Origin: Pseudomonas sp. GD04019
GTDB lineage: Bacteria > Pseudomonadota > Gammaproteobacteria > Pseudomonadales > Pseudomonadaceae
DNA: 64,000 bases
Direction of reading: 5' to 3'
Assembly (NCBI RefSeq): GCF_029837695.1
Contig: NZ_JAOEEA010000003.1
Location: 1 to 64,000 of the forward strand
The notes under the pieces were generated by a model. The model was not told the DNA's origin. It did no database searches and saw nothing but the letters and a program-made list of their open reading frames with translations. A program made the position numbers and the translations under genes. Below, piece after piece: positions 1 through 12,385 of the stretch. Numbering within the stretch: position 1 is the stretch's first letter; each line of letters begins with the position of its first letter.

Positions 1-1199
1 CACTCTGCCTTCAGAGAGATACGCGCAAAGGCCTTCTTGCCGGCCTGGCATACATGGCTGGAGCCCAGCTTGAACATGAAGCTGCGATCGACCGCCTCGC
101 CATCTACCTTCACGCTACCTGCACTCAGAAGGTCGCGTGCAGCGGCAGCGTTCTTCACCAGACCTGCCTTATTAAGGACGGAGGAAATCGGCATATCCTC
201 TATAGAGAGCAGCTCGACTTCCGGCAGGTCATCCGGCAGCTCGCCCTCCTTGAGGCGATTGCCCGCAGAACGGTGCGCACTGGCGGCCGCCTCTTCACCA
301 TGGAAGCGAGCGACGATCTCCTCGGCCAGCTTGATCTTGATGTCGCGGGGATTGGCGCCATTGGCCACGTCGACCTTGAACTGCGCGATCTCTTCCATGG
401 AACGGAAGCTGAGCAGCTCGAAGTAACGCCACATCAGAGAATCCGGCATGGACACCAGCTTGCTGTACATGACGCCGGGCGCTTCCTGGATACCTATATA
501 GTTGCCCAGCGACTTGGACATCTTCTTCACGCCATCCAGTCCCTCGAGCAGCGGCATGGTGACGATGCACTGCGAGGGCTGACCATAGGAGCGTTGCAGC
601 TCGCGCCCCATCAGCAGATTGAACTTCTGATCGGTGCCACCGAGCTCGACGTCCGCACGCAGCGCCACAGAGTCGTAGCCCTGCACCAGCGGATAGAGGA
701 ATTCGTGGATGGCGATCGGCTGATTGCCTTCGTAGCGCTTCTGGAAGTCATCACGCTCAAGCATGCGCGCCACAGTGTACTGCGAAGCCAGGCGAATGAA
801 GTCGGCCGGTGTGAGCTGGTCCATCCAGGTGGAATTAAACGCCACCTCGGTCTTGGCCGGATCGAGGATCTTGAACACCTGGCTCTTATAGGTCTCGGCG
901 TTATCCAGCACCTGCTCACGGGTCAGCGGCGGGCGAGTCGCGCTCTTGCCACTGGGGTCGCCGATCATTCCGGTGAAGTCACCTATAAGGAAGACCACCT
1001 GATGCCCCAGCTCCTGAAACTGGCGCAGCTTATTAATAAGCACGGTGTGTCCTAGATGAAGATCGGGCGCGGTCGGGTCGAAACCGGCCTTGATCCGCAG
1101 CGGCTCGCCGCGCTTGAGCTTCTCCACCAGTTCGGACTCGACCAGAACCTCTTCTGCACCGCGCTTGATCAGCGCCAGCTGCTCTTCAACCGACTTCAT
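1..1199 (-). CDS. tyrS: Tyrosyl-tRNA synthetase, TyrZ type (stop codon just outside the window)
   Basis: Charges tRNA-Tyr with tyrosine in the cytoplasm. The reading frame starts at the ATG at 1199 ([12 protein letters not shown]) and 399 residues are visible. The last two bases, TG, are the start of what is probably a TGA stop, so the gene is complete but for about one base. Class I signatures are seen: HLGH at residues 48-51 (HIGH motif) and KMSKS at 226-230, followed by a C-terminal S4-like RNA-binding segment (about 335-395). The KMSKS form and the [15 protein letters not shown] stretch fit the TyrZ subfamily (P. aeruginosa has both tyrS and tyrZ) better than the E. coli TyrS type, which has KFGKT. 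It is divergent from the M23 peptidase gene, with a 180-bp gap holding both promoters. Confidence 0.95.
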   Translation of the reverse strand, partial: MKSVEEQLALIKRGAEEVLVESELVEKLKRGEPLRIKAGFDPTAPDLHLGHTVLINKLRQFQELGHQVVFLIGDFTGMIGDPSGKSATRPPLTREQVLDNAETYKSQVFKILDPAKTEVAFNSTWMDQLTPADFIRLASQYTVARMLERDDFQKRYEGNQPIAIHEFLYPLVQGYDSVALRADVELGGTDQKFNLLMGRELQRSYGQPSQCIVTMPLLEGLDGVKKMSKSLGNYIGIQEAPGVMYSKLVSMPDSLMWRYFELLSFRSMEEIAQFKVDVANGANPRDIKIKLAEEIVARFHGEEAAASAHRSAGNRLKEGELPDDLPEVELLSIEDMPISSVLNKAGLVKNAAAARDLLSAGSVKVDGEAVDRSFMFKLGSSHVCQAGKKAFARISLKAE

Positions 1200-1379
1200 G
1201 ACAGGACCCGTGCTACCCGCAACCAAAAAGGGAACCAACCATACAAGATCACTGACCAATTACAAGCTCTACGCCAGGGGTGTGCCGCTGGGCCGATGCA
1301 TGGCCTGCAGGGTTGCCTATAGTGAAATTTGATTATATTTTAGACAGTTAATGCACTCTTCCAAGAAACACCCTGAGCC

Positions 1380-3873
<2,494 letters not shown>

Positions 3874-3892
3874 CGAGGCCTGGCCACAAACG

Positions 3893-3921
3893 AAAAAGCC
3901 GCGCAAATGCGCGGCTTTTTT
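3893..3921. terminator. Bidirectional rho-independent terminator between anmK and erpA
   Basis: A run of A, the stem GCCGCGC/GCGCGGC with an AAAT loop, then a run of T. The A/T flanks let it serve the convergent genes anmK (+) and erpA (-). Confidence 0.85.
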
Positions 3922-3934
3922 CATGGTGAAAGAC

Positions 3935-4285
3935 TTAGATCGAGAAGGACGAACCGCAGCCGCAGGTGGTGGAAGCATTCGGGTTGTTGATCACGAAGCG
4001 CGAACCTTCCAGGCCTTCCTGGTAGTCCACTTCAGCACCGGCCAGATACTGGAAGCTCATCGGATCGACCACCAGGCTGACCCCCTCGCGCTCGACGATG
4101 GTGTCGTCGTCGGCCACATCCTCATCGAAGGTGAAGCCGTACTGGAAACCCGAGCAACCGCCGCCGGTGACGAACACACGCAGTTTCAGGCGAGGATTGC
4201 CCTCTTCATCGACCAGGCTCTTCACCTTGTTCGCCGCGCCCTGGGTGAAGATCAGGGGGGTTGGAGTGAAGGTCTCGACGCTCAT
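3935..4285 (-). CDS. erpA: Iron-sulfur cluster insertion protein ErpA
   Basis: A-type carrier that delivers [Fe-S] clusters to apo-proteins such as IspG. The protein has 116 residues with the three conserved cluster-ligand cysteines: Cys44 ([10 protein letters not shown]), and Cys108 and Cys110 in the C-terminal CGCGSSF motif. The start ATG at 4285 has an AGCAAG-type purine stretch upstream. It is convergent with anmK and transcribed alone; the 165 bp upstream to argC hold no gene. Confidence 0.96.
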   Translation of the reverse strand: MSVETFTPTPLIFTQGAANKVKSLVDEEGNPRLKLRVFVTGGGCSGFQYGFTFDEDVADDDTIVEREGVSLVVDPMSFQYLAGAEVDYQEGLEGSRFVINNPNASTTCGCGSSFSI

Positions 4286-4450
4286 CTTGCTGTTCTCCCG
4301 GCGCCAGGCGCCATGTTACGTACTTCACGGGCGGCGATTATCCGCTTACCCGAGCAAATTGGTCAATTATTGCGCGATAACAGGAGCTAGGCCCTGCTTC
4401 TTAGATAGGCGCGCCTGCGGCGAATTCAAGTCGTCGCAGGTGCAACTCGA

Positions 4451-5485
4451 TCAGGGCAGCAACGCGGCGTGGGACAGGCCCAGGCGCTCGTCCAGCCCGA
4501 AGAGGATGTTCAGGTTCTGCACGGCCTGGCCGGACGCACCCTTGACCAGGTTGTCGATGGCCGACAGCACCACCACCAACTCACCGCCCTGCGGGCGGTG
4601 CACGGCGATACGGCAAACGTTGGCACCGCGCACGCTGCGGGTCTCCGGATGGCTGCCGGCGGGCATCACGTCGACGAAAGGTTCGTTGGCGTAGCGCTGC
4701 TCGAACAGCGCCTGCAGGTCCACGCCGCGATCGGCGACGGTGGCGTACAGAGTGGCGTGGATACCGCGGATCATCGGCGCCAGGTGCGGTACGAAGGTCA
4801 GGCCGACCGGGCCGTTGGCGGCGCGGCGCAAGCCCTGGCAGATTTCCGGCAGGTGGCGGTGGCCCTTGACCGAGTAGGCCATCATGCTCTCGCTGGCCTC
4901 GCACAGCAGCGAACCGACCTTGGCGCCACGACCGGCGCCGCTGACGCCGGAGGCACAGTTGGCGATCAGGCGGCTGTTATCGGCCAGACCAGCCTCCAGC
5001 AGCGGGAGCAAACCGAGCTGGGTGGCGGTCGGGTAGCAGCCCGGCACGGCGATCAGGCGCGCACCCTTGATCGCCTCGCGATTGACTTCCGGCAGGCCGT
5101 AGACCGCCTCCGGCAGCAGCTCCGGCGCGCCGTGCGGCTGGCCGTACCACTTGGCCCACTCCTCGGCGTCCTGCAGACGGAAGTCGGCGGACAGGTCGAT
5201 CACCTTGGTGCCGGCGGCCAGCAGCTCGCCAGCCAGGGCATGGGCGACGCCGTGCGGAGTGGCGAAGAACACCACATCGCAAGCACCGAGGGTGGCCACG
5301 TCCGGCACGCTGAAGGCCAGAGTGTCATAGTGGCCGCGCAGATTGGGGTACATGTCGGCAACCTTGACCCCGGCCTCGGAGCGCGAGGTGATGACCGCCA
5401 CTTCGGCCTGGGAATGCTGGGCCAGCAGACGCAGCAGCTCCACCCCGGTGTAACCCGTGCCGCCGACGATTCCGACCTTGACCAT
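4451..5485 (-). CDS. argC: N-acetyl-gamma-glutamyl-phosphate reductase
   Basis: NADPH-dependent reduction of N-acetylglutamyl-phosphate to the semialdehyde, the third step of arginine biosynthesis. I chose the ATG at 5485 ([14 protein letters not shown]) because a GGGGGTT purine-rich site lies just upstream and the 344-residue product matches the family; the open frame runs further upstream to 5623 with no family resemblance. The nucleotide-binding GGTGYTG is at residues 8-14 and the catalytic cysteine is Cys150 ([15 protein letters not shown]). It is divergent from hemJ. Confidence 0.97.
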   Translation of the reverse strand: MVKVGIVGGTGYTGVELLRLLAQHSQAEVAVITSRSEAGVKVADMYPNLRGHYDTLAFSVPDVATLGACDVVFFATPHGVAHALAGELLAAGTKVIDLSADFRLQDAEEWAKWYGQPHGAPELLPEAVYGLPEVNREAIKGARLIAVPGCYPTATQLGLLPLLEAGLADNSRLIANCASGVSGAGRGAKVGSLLCEASESMMAYSVKGHRHLPEICQGLRRAANGPVGLTFVPHLAPMIRGIHATLYATVADRGVDLQALFEQRYANEPFVDVMPAGSHPETRSVRGANVCRIAVHRPQGGELVVVLSAIDNLVKGASGQAVQNLNILFGLDERLGLSHAALLP

Positions 5486-5622
5486 TGCATAACCCCCGCA
5501 GAGAGACCGATAAGAAAGGCTGCCGATGATAAAGCCCATGGCCCCGGCGGCCAACCTCGAGGGTGACGTGCCACCACGGCTTTCTCTACTATCGGCGACA
5601 AATGTCCCGTTGGAAGTCGCCA

Positions 5623-6048
5623 ATGCTTTATCTCTGGGTCAAGGCCCTGCACATCATCGCCCTGGTCTGCTGGTTCGCCGGGCTGTTCTACCTGCCGCGC
5701 CTGTTCGTCTACCACGCCTCGGCCGACGACGCGCCCAGCCAGGAACGCTTTTGCGTGATGGAGCGCAAGCTGTACCGCGGCATCATGAATCCCTCGATGA
5801 TCGCCACCCTGGTCTTCGGCGGCTGGCTGCTCTACCTCAGCCCGGCCTGGCTGCAGCAAGGCTGGCTGCACGCCAAGCTGCTGCTGGTGGTACTGTTGGT
5901 CGCTTATCACCACGTCTGTGGTGCGCAACTCAAACGCTTCGCCCGCGACGAGAACGTCCGCGGCCATGTGTTCTACCGCTGGTTCAACGAGGTGCCGGTG
6001 CTGTTCCTGCTGGCCATCGTAATTCTGGTGGTGGTCAAACCCTTCTGA
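5623..6048 (+). CDS. hemJ: Protoporphyrinogen IX oxidase HemJ (formerly UPF0093)
   Basis: Predicted inner-membrane enzyme oxidising protoporphyrinogen IX to protoporphyrin IX in heme synthesis, used by bacteria lacking HemG or HemY. The start ATG at 5623 ([12 protein letters not shown]) has GGAAG eight bases upstream and gives 141 residues, the usual size. Several hydrophobic helices are apparent, and His10 in the first helix ([20 protein letters not shown]) is the conserved family histidine. The gene for a nitronate monooxygenase follows after 17 bp, probably co-transcribed. Confidence 0.92.
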   Translation: MLYLWVKALHIIALVCWFAGLFYLPRLFVYHASADDAPSQERFCVMERKLYRGIMNPSMIATLVFGGWLLYLSPAWLQQGWLHAKLLLVVLLVAYHHVCGAQLKRFARDENVRGHVFYRWFNEVPVLFLLAIVILVVVKPF

Positions 6049-6065
6049 GAACAAGAGGAACGCCC

Positions 6066-7028
6066 ATGTCACTGCCCGCCCTGCTCGATCAACGCCTGCG
6101 CCTGCCGGTGGTGGCCGCCCCGATGTTCCTGGTATCCACCCCGCCACTGGTGCTGGCCACCTGTCACAGTGGCGTGGTCGGCAGCTTCCCAGCACTGAAC
6201 CAACGCGAGAGCGCCGGCTTCAAGGCCTGGCTGGAAGAGATCGAGGCGGGGCTGAAGCCGGACTCCGCACCCTACGCGGTCAACCTGATCGTGCACGGCA
6301 GCAACCCGCGCCTGCAGGCCGACCTGGCCATCTGCGTGGAGCACAAGGTGCCGGTGGTGATCACCAGCCTCGGCGCGGTGAAGGAAGTGGTCGATGCCGT
6401 ACACAGCTACGGCGGCCTGGTGTTCCACGATGTGACCACCCGCCGCCACGCGGAGAAAGCCGCCGAGGCCGGTGTGGATGGTTTGATCGCGGTGGCCGCC
6501 GGCGCCGGTGGCCATGCCGGCACCTGGAGCCCGTTTGCCCTGATCGCCGAGATCCGTCAGTTCTTCGACAAGACCCTGTTGCTCTCCGGCTGCCTCAACC
6601 ACGGCCACGAAATTCTCGCTGCCCAGATGCTGGGGGCCGATCTCGCCTATATGGGCACGCGCTTTATCGCCACCCGCGAGAGCAATGCCGACAGCGATTA
6701 CAAGCAGATGATCCTCGACGCCCGCGCCGCCGACATCGTGCATACCCCGGCAGTGTCCGGCGTGCCGGCCAGCTTCATGCGCCAGAGCCTGGAGAAGGCC
6801 GGCTATGACCTGCAGCGCCTGCAGAACAAGGGCGACATCAACTATGGCGAGAAACTCAAGCCGATCAGCGACGAAGCCAAGGCCTGGAAGACCGTATGGT
6901 CGGCTGGCCAGGGCGTCGGCGGTATCGACGACCTGCCGACGGTGGCCGAGCTGGTCGCCCGCCTGGATGCCGAATATCGCGCCGCCCAGAACCAGGCCGG
7001 ACAGCTGACGCAACGCTGGCCGCGCTGA
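6066..7028 (+). CDS. Nitronate monooxygenase (2-nitropropane dioxygenase family)
   Basis: FMN-dependent TIM-barrel enzyme of 320 residues, predicted to oxidise alkyl nitronates such as propionate-3-nitronate. It starts MSLPALLDQRLRLPVVAAPMF, where the 'APMF' strand is typical of the family. The flavin/active-site loop 'AAGAGGHAGTWSPFAL' carries the conserved catalytic His. 'GADLAYMGTRFIAT' matches the C-terminal phosphate-binding part. The ATG at 6066 follows an AAGAGGAA ribosome-binding site. It sits downstream of hemJ and 88 bp before the DUF805 gene. The physiological substrate cannot be told from sequence. Confidence 0.93.
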   Translation: MSLPALLDQRLRLPVVAAPMFLVSTPPLVLATCHSGVVGSFPALNQRESAGFKAWLEEIEAGLKPDSAPYAVNLIVHGSNPRLQADLAICVEHKVPVVITSLGAVKEVVDAVHSYGGLVFHDVTTRRHAEKAAEAGVDGLIAVAAGAGGHAGTWSPFALIAEIRQFFDKTLLLSGCLNHGHEILAAQMLGADLAYMGTRFIATRESNADSDYKQMILDARAADIVHTPAVSGVPASFMRQSLEKAGYDLQRLQNKGDINYGEKLKPISDEAKAWKTVWSAGQGVGGIDDLPTVAELVARLDAEYRAAQNQAGQLTQRWPR

Positions 7029-7116
7029 GCAGAAAACTGCGCAGCAGGTCGCTTGTTCGCGCCCGGCAAAGCCCCTAGGCTCTGGGCAACTCCAAAGACG
7101 TAACAGGGATGCACGC

Positions 7117-8109
7117 ATGACGGACACTCGCTACAAGATCGTCTTCGACGGCCAACTGATGCCGGAGATGGCGCTCGACACGGTGAAAGACAACCTGGCC
7201 CGCCTGTTCAAGAGCGATCAGAGCAAGATCGACGCGCTGTTCAGCGGCTCGCCGGTAGCGCTCAAGCGTGACCTGGCCGAAGCCGAGGCCGACAAGTACC
7301 TGGCCGCGCTGCGCCGGGCTGGGGCACTGGTGCGCAAGGAGCAAGAGGGCGGAAGCCTCGGCCTTAGCCTGGTGGATAGCGAGCCGACCACAATTGCTCC
7401 CGCTACGCCACAGATGCCCGCCAACAGCATGGTCTGCCCCAAATGCGGTCATCAACAGACGAAGGCGGCCGAGTGCACAGCCTGCGGCATCATCATCGAG
7501 AAATATCTGGCCCGGCAGGCGCAACTGGTGGATAGCACCCCTGTGCCCGTCGCTGCTGGCGACCAGTCGCCTTACAGCACGCCCAGATCAGAGGTCGGCG
7601 AGGCGTTGGAGGAATATGGCGATCTCAAGGTATTCACCACAGATGGCCGGATCGGCCGAGTACGCTACCTGGGCTGGTCAATGGCGCTGATGCTGCTCGG
7701 CCTACTGGCCTACGGTATCGCCATGGGCGCCATGGCCATTTCGCCGGTACTCGGTGGCATCTTGATGATCCCGGTATTGATAGGTGCAGTGGTTGTCAGT
7801 GTGATGATCGGCGTGCAACGCCTGCACGATATCGGTTGGTCCGGTTGGCTCTGGCTGCTCAACTTCGTGCCGCTGGTCGGTAGCGTGTTTGCCATCCTGA
7901 TGCTGGTCATCCCAGGCACCCAGGGCGCCAACCGCTACGGTCCACCGCCTCCCCCAAACAGTGGCGGCGTGATTGCCCTGGCTTGGTCCTGTCTGCTGGT
8001 ACCTATTATCGGCATCCTCGCCGCCATCTCGATTCCGGCCTACCAGGACTATGTCGAGCGCGCCAAGGAAGCCCAGCAATTCCAGCAAGCCCCAGACCTG
8101 GAGGAGTAA
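7117..8109 (+). CDS. DUF805 membrane protein with N-terminal zinc ribbon and C-terminal pilin-like segment
   Basis: A 330-residue protein of unknown function. Residues 1-75 form a small soluble region found in front of several membrane domains in pseudomonads (by recall). A four-cysteine zinc ribbon follows (Cys107, Cys110, Cys120, Cys123). Then comes a DUF805 membrane domain (about 170-270) with its characteristic 'QRLHDIGWSGWLWLL' motif. The last hydrophobic segment (about 275-310) ends in 'GILAAISIPAYQDYVERAK', which looks like the N-terminal helix of type IV pilins but lacks a prepilin peptidase site (no short basic leader, no Gly-Phe cleavage point). The SDR gene starts three bases after its stop. 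Function unknown. Confidence 0.85.
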   Translation: MTDTRYKIVFDGQLMPEMALDTVKDNLARLFKSDQSKIDALFSGSPVALKRDLAEAEADKYLAALRRAGALVRKEQEGGSLGLSLVDSEPTTIAPATPQMPANSMVCPKCGHQQTKAAECTACGIIIEKYLARQAQLVDSTPVPVAAGDQSPYSTPRSEVGEALEEYGDLKVFTTDGRIGRVRYLGWSMALMLLGLLAYGIAMGAMAISPVLGGILMIPVLIGAVVVSVMIGVQRLHDIGWSGWLWLLNFVPLVGSVFAILMLVIPGTQGANRYGPPPPPNSGGVIALAWSCLLVPIIGILAAISIPAYQDYVERAKEAQQFQQAPDLEE

Positions 8110-8112
8110 GCC

Positions 8113-8919
8113 GTGAGCAGTTACGCCCTGATTACCGGCGCCTCCAGCGGCCTCGGCCTGGCCCTGGCCGAGGCTCTGGCCCGGCGCGGGCGTAACCTGA
8201 TCCTGGTGGCGCGCCAGCGCGATGCGCTGGAGAGCATCGCCTGCGAGCTGAGCCAGCGCTTCGGCGTCGAGGCCCTGTTCCGCGTCTGCGATCTGACCGA
8301 GCCGCTGCAGCTCACCGGCCTGATCCAGGAGCTGGAACAGGGCGAGCGGCAGATCGATCTGCTGGTGAACAACGCCGGCATCGGCAGCGCCGGCCTGTTC
8401 GTCGAGCAGGACTGGGGACGCGAGCAGCAGCTGATCGAGCTCAATATCCTGGCACTGAGCCGCCTGTGCCATGCCCTGGGGCTGGAGATGAAGCGGCGCG
8501 GTGCCGGGCAGATCCTCAACGTGGCCTCCCTGGCCGCCTTCCAGCCGGGCCCGCTGATGAGCAGCTACTTCGCCAGCAAGGCCTACGTGCTGCATTTCTC
8601 CGAGGCGCTACGCAGCGAGCTGGCGCCGTTCGGAGTGAAAGTCTCGGTGCTCTGCCCGGGACCGGTGGCCACCGCTTTCTTCCGCCGCGCCGAACTGTAC
8701 AGCGGCGGACTGGAAAGACAGCAGCAACTGGCCAGCCCCGAGGAGATTGCCCTGGTCGCCCTGCGCGGCCTGGACCGCAACAGCGCCATCATCATCCCCG
8801 GCTGGCGCCATCGCCTGGTGCCGCAACTGCTGCGCCTGACGCCACGCGCACTGGTACGCCACGTAGCGATGAAGATGGTGCGCCCGCTCCTGCCACGCAC
8901 TCGCGCCGAGCAACCTTAG
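8113..8919 (+). CDS. Short-chain dehydrogenase/reductase (classical SDR)
   Basis: NAD(P)-dependent oxidoreductase of 268 residues, substrate unknown. It starts with GTG at 8113, three bases after the DUF805 gene. The cofactor loop TGASSGLG is at residues 8-15, the structural NNAG motif is present, and the catalytic Tyr152-x-x-x-Lys156 (YFASK) is intact. The C-terminal region 'RHRLVPQLLRLTPRALV' resembles SDRs acting on lipids. Its end overlaps the convergent AAA ATPase gene by four bases. Confidence 0.92.
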   Translation: MSSYALITGASSGLGLALAEALARRGRNLILVARQRDALESIACELSQRFGVEALFRVCDLTEPLQLTGLIQELEQGERQIDLLVNNAGIGSAGLFVEQDWGREQQLIELNILALSRLCHALGLEMKRRGAGQILNVASLAAFQPGPLMSSYFASKAYVLHFSEALRSELAPFGVKVSVLCPGPVATAFFRRAELYSGGLERQQQLASPEEIALVALRGLDRNSAIIIPGWRHRLVPQLLRLTPRALVRHVAMKMVRPLLPRTRAEQP

Positions 8920-10400
8920 TCGGCGCTCACCGTGCGCCCGTCGGCCCAGGCCCGCAGCTCCGTCAGGCGCTCGGCCATGACCACCGACAGCGGCGCCGTC
9001 CCCTGGATGTTGCTCAGCAACAGCGCCTGATCCACCGGCTGCTGGCGCGCCTGGGCGGCATACAGGGCGCTGACCACCACCTGCTCGATCTCCGCACCGG
9101 CGAACCCTGCGCTGGCCTGCGCCAGAGCCTGCAGATCGAACTGCTCCGGCTCCAGCTCGCGGCGGCGCAGATGGATGGCGAAGATCTCCGCACGCACCTC
9201 GGCGCTCGGCAGGTCGACGAAGAACAGCTCGTCGAAGCGCCCCTTGCGCACCAGCTCCGGTGGCAGGCGGTCGATGGCGTTGGCAGTGGCGACCATGAAG
9301 ACCGGCGCCTTGCGCTCGGCCATCCAGGTCAGCAGGGTGCCGAGCACGCGCTGGCTGACGCCGTCGTCGTTGCTGCCGGTGGCCAGGCCCTTTTCGATCT
9401 CGTCCATCCACAGCACGCAGGGCGCCATCTGCTCGGCCATCTTCAGCGCCTCGCGCAGGTTGCGCTCGGTCTCGCCGAAGAACTTGTTGTACAGGGCGGC
9501 GAAGTCCAGGCGCAGCAACGGCAGGCCCCAGAGGCCGGCCACCGCCTTGGCCGCCAGGCTCTTGCCGCCGCCCTGCACGCCCACCAGCAACATGCCACGT
9601 GGGATATCGGCACCCTTGCCGTTAAGGAAAATGTCCTGGCGCTCGCCCAGCCAGCACTTGAGGTTGTTCAGGCCGCCGACCTCGGCGAAGCGCGCGGTGT
9701 CGTACTCGAAGCTGAGTACACCTTCCAGGTCGAGCAACTGGAACTTGGCCTTGTTCAGCTCCGGCAAGTCTTCCTGGGTGATGGCACCGTCATCGCAGAT
9801 CAGGTTGCGCGCCAATGATCGCGCCTCGGCGTGGCTCATGCCGCGCAGGTTCTTCACCACCTGCTGCAAAGTGCGATTGTCCGTGCGTACGCGCGCGCCG
9901 CGGTTGCGTTCGCTCCAGCGCGTGGCTTCTTCGCGCACCAGCGCCAGCAGCTCTTCCTCAGTCGGCAGCGCCAGGCTGAAGCGCGCGGCGTAGCGCTGCA
10001 CCTCGGTCGGCAGCTTGACCGCGTGCGACACCAGCACCAGGGTCGGCTTGTGCGGCGCCTCGCTCATGGCGATCTCCTTGAGCAGGCGCACCAGCTTGGG
10101 ATTGTCGACCAGGAACGGATGCAGATCGCACAGCACATAGATATTGGGCGTGGGATCGGCCTTGATCAGGCGCAGCGCCTGCTCCGGCTCGCGGCTGTCC
10201 AGTTCGCCCACCGGCTCGCCGCCGAAGGCCAGGCGCTGCAGGCCTTCGGTCACCGCCCAGGTGTAGATGCCGAGACCGCGCTTGATCGCCAGCGAGGTGA
10301 GGGTTTCCAGCACCCGTGGCTCGTCCCAGGACTCGATCACCACCAGTTTGACGCGGGACTCCAGGACCAGGCCCAGATCGTGGACATCGTTCTTCAACAC
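8916..10400 (-). CDS. Ycf46-like AAA+ ATPase
   Basis: A 494-residue protein with an N-terminal non-ATPase half (about 1-230) and a C-terminal AAA domain. The Walker A motif is GVQGGGKS with Lys280, Walker B is 'VLWMDE', and the second region of homology 'PPELVRKGRFDELFFVDLP' carries the arginine finger. It most resembles the cyanobacterial/plastid Ycf46 group, whose role is poorly defined. The start is GTG at 10400, but TTG at 10397 would have better spacing (six bases) from AAGGAG. It is divergent from the HIT gene with only 68 bp between. No binding partner is evident nearby. Confidence 0.88.
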   Translation of the reverse strand: MLKNDVHDLGLVLESRVKLVVIESWDEPRVLETLTSLAIKRGLGIYTWAVTEGLQRLAFGGEPVGELDSREPEQALRLIKADPTPNIYVLCDLHPFLVDNPKLVRLLKEIAMSEAPHKPTLVLVSHAVKLPTEVQRYAARFSLALPTEEELLALVREEATRWSERNRGARVRTDNRTLQQVVKNLRGMSHAEARSLARNLICDDGAITQEDLPELNKAKFQLLDLEGVLSFEYDTARFAEVGGLNNLKCWLGERQDIFLNGKGADIPRGMLLVGVQGGGKSLAAKAVAGLWGLPLLRLDFAALYNKFFGETERNLREALKMAEQMAPCVLWMDEIEKGLATGSNDDGVSQRVLGTLLTWMAERKAPVFMVATANAIDRLPPELVRKGRFDELFFVDLPSAEVRAEIFAIHLRRRELEPEQFDLQALAQASAGFAGAEIEQVVVSALYAAQARQQPVDQALLLSNIQGTAPLSVVMAERLTELRAWADGRTVSAD

Positions 10401-10468
10401 GCACTCCTTGTGCTGTCTGCCGACACTATTAAACTCGCAGGATACCCAAAGCCGCCGGAGGAAAGCGC

Positions 10469-10807
10469 GTGGACTGCCTGTTCTGCAGGATAATCGACGG
10501 CACCATTCCCGCCCGCAAGCTCTACGAGGACGACCAGGTACTGGCCTTCCACGACATAGGCCCGCAGGCGCCGGTGCACTTCCTGGTGATCCCCAAGCGC
10601 CATATCGCCACCCTCAACGATCTCGGTGAAGGCGACCGGGCGTTGGCCGGGCATATCCTCTATACCGCCCAGCGCCTGGCCGCCGAACAGGGCTGCGGCG
10701 AAGGCTTCCGCGTGGTGATGAACTGCAACGACCTGGGCGGCCAGACCGTGCACCACATCCATATGCACGTGCTCGGGCAGCGGCAGATGCACTGGCCGCC
10801 GGGCTGA
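10469..10807 (+). CDS. Histidine triad (HIT) nucleotide-binding protein, HinT-like
   Basis: Small cytoplasmic nucleoside phosphoramidate hydrolase of 112 residues. It begins with GTG at 10469 after a clear GGAGGAAAG ribosome-binding site. 'DCLFCRIIDGTIPA' is the classic HINT N-terminus, and the triad HIHMH occupies residues 96-100. The cellular substrate is not known. coq7 follows 82 bp downstream on the same strand. Confidence 0.94.
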   Translation: MDCLFCRIIDGTIPARKLYEDDQVLAFHDIGPQAPVHFLVIPKRHIATLNDLGEGDRALAGHILYTAQRLAAEQGCGEGFRVVMNCNDLGGQTVHHIHMHVLGQRQMHWPPG

Positions 10808-10889
10808 TTGGCAGCGACCCGTTGTCGCCGGTCAAAAATCTGTCCAGACCTTCGGGTAAACTGCCGGCATGCTTTCCGTGGAGATGGCC

Positions 10890-11537
10890 ATGAGCAACGA
10901 ACGCCAGTTTTCCCCCGTCGACCGCCTGCTGATACAGGCCGATGCCGCCATGCGCACCCTGTTGCCGTTCAGCGGTGCACCGGCGCGGCCGTCGCCGGCC
11001 ATCCTGCAGAACGAATCCGAGCTGAGCGACGCAGACGCCCGCCATGTGGCCGGACTGATGCGCATCAACCACACCGGCGAGGTCTGCGCCCAGGCGCTGT
11101 ACCAGGGCCAGGCTCTGACCGCCAAGCTGCCGGAAGTACGCAAGGCCATGGAGCATGCCGCCGACGAGGAGGTCGACCACCTGGCCTGGTGCGAGCAGCG
11201 CATCCGCGAGCTGGGCAGCCACCCGAGCGTGCTCAATCCGCTGTTCTATGGCCTGTCCTTCGGCGTCGGCGCGGTAGCCGGGCTGATCAGCGACCGGGTC
11301 AGCCTGGGCTTCGTCGCCGCCACCGAGGATCAGGTGGTCAAGCATCTCGACGAGCACCTGGAACAGATCCCCCCGGAAGATGCCAAGACCCGCGCCATTC
11401 TCGAACAGATGCGCGATGACGAGGAACAGCACGCCACCAGCGCCATCGACGCCGGCGGCCTGCGCTTCCCGGCGCCGGTGAAGTTCGGCATGAGCCTGTT
11501 ATCTAAAGTGATGACCAAGAGCACCTACCGCATATAA
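10890..11537 (+). CDS. coq7: 5-demethoxyubiquinone hydroxylase Coq7
   Basis: Di-iron monooxygenase of ubiquinone biosynthesis (hydroxylation of 2-polyprenyl-3-methyl-6-methoxy-1,4-benzoquinone). The start ATG at 10890 is preferred because a GGAG lies six bases before it and it yields the usual 215 residues; an upstream in-frame ATG at 10869 would add seven. Iron-ligand motifs are visible: '[15 protein letters not shown]', '[10 protein letters not shown]' and the distal 'DEEQHATSA'. A terminator follows at 11551-11577. Confidence 0.95.
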   Translation: MSNERQFSPVDRLLIQADAAMRTLLPFSGAPARPSPAILQNESELSDADARHVAGLMRINHTGEVCAQALYQGQALTAKLPEVRKAMEHAADEEVDHLAWCEQRIRELGSHPSVLNPLFYGLSFGVGAVAGLISDRVSLGFVAATEDQVVKHLDEHLEQIPPEDAKTRAILEQMRDDEEQHATSAIDAGGLRFPAPVKFGMSLLSKVMTKSTYRI

Positions 11538-11550
11538 AGCAGTAGAAATG

Positions 11551-11577
11551 AAAAGGGCGCCAATCGGCGCCCTTTTT
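11551..11577. terminator. Terminator between coq7 and speD
   Basis: AAAA then GGGCGCC, loop AATC, GGCGCCC and TTTTT. The A/T flanks suit both convergent genes. Confidence 0.85.
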
Positions 11578-11590
11578 CGTTGCAGGAGAA

Positions 11591-12385
11591 TCAGCGCGGC
11601 ATGTTGCGCGCGTAGAAGATCTCCAGCATCTCGTGACGCACCCGCTCTTCCACCTGCTGGCGCTGCTCGGCGGTCAGGTTGCGGGTGGCGTCGCCGAACA
11701 GGTAGTTGTCCAGCTCGAAGTTCTTGAGCAGCATCTTGGTGTGGAACAGGTTCTCCTGATACACGTTCACGTCCGTCATCTGGTACGCGTCCTGGGTATC
11801 GTCGGAGAGGTAGTTCTGGATCGAGTTGATCTCGTGGTCGATGAAGTGCTTCTTGCCTTCCACGTCGCGGGTGAAACCACGCACGCGATAGTCGACCGTG
11901 ACGATGTCCGAGTCGAACTGGTGGATCAGGTAGTTGAGCGCCTTCAGCGGCGAGATCACGCCACAAGTCGACACGTCGATGTCCACACGGAAGGTCGCGA
12001 TGCCCTCGACCGGATGGATCTCCGGGTAGGTGTGCACGGTGATGTGACTCTTGTCCAGGTGCGCCAGGATGGTATCCGGCAGCGGCCCCGGGGATTCCTC
12101 GATCTGGCTGGCGGTGGGTTCCACCGGCTGCTCGGAGATCAGGATGGTCACGCTGGCGCCTTGCGGGTCGTAGTCCTGACGGGCGATGTTCAGGATATTG
12201 GCGCCGATGATGTCGACAACATCGGTGAGGATCTGCGTCAGCCGCTCGGCGTCGTACTCGGTGTTGATGTACTGGACGTAAGCCTGCTGGTCTTCCGGCG
12301 TTTCCGCGTAGCAGATGTCATAGATGTTGAAGCTCAAGGTCTTCGTCAGGTTGTTGAACCCGTGGAGCTTGAGTTTGCTTTTCAC
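11591..12385 (-). CDS. speD: S-adenosylmethionine decarboxylase proenzyme (pyruvoyl-dependent)
   Basis: Makes decarboxylated SAM, the aminopropyl donor for spermidine. I place the start at GTG 12385 ([19 protein letters not shown]), which gives 264 residues as in E. coli and P. aeruginosa; GGAG lies just upstream. Autocatalytic cleavage should occur before Ser113 in '[13 protein letters not shown]', generating the pyruvoyl group of the alpha chain. The 212 bp upstream to the OsmC gene contain no convincing gene. Confidence 0.95.
   Translation of the reverse strand: MKSKLKLHGFNNLTKTLSFNIYDICYAETPEDQQAYVQYINTEYDAERLTQILTDVVDIIGANILNIARQDYDPQGASVTILISEQPVEPTASQIEESPGPLPDTILAHLDKSHITVHTYPEIHPVEGIATFRVDIDVSTCGVISPLKALNYLIHQFDSDIVTVDYRVRGFTRDVEGKKHFIDHEINSIQNYLSDDTQDAYQMTDVNVYQENLFHTKMLLKNFELDNYLFGDATRNLTAEQRQQVEERVRHEMLEIFYARNMPR

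Noticed and set aside
5486-5623. N-terminal extension of ArgC to the start at 5623
   Set aside because: The added 46 residues have no family resemblance, overlap the divergent promoter region with hemJ, and the ATG at 5485 has a ribosome-binding site and the standard [14 protein letters not shown] start.
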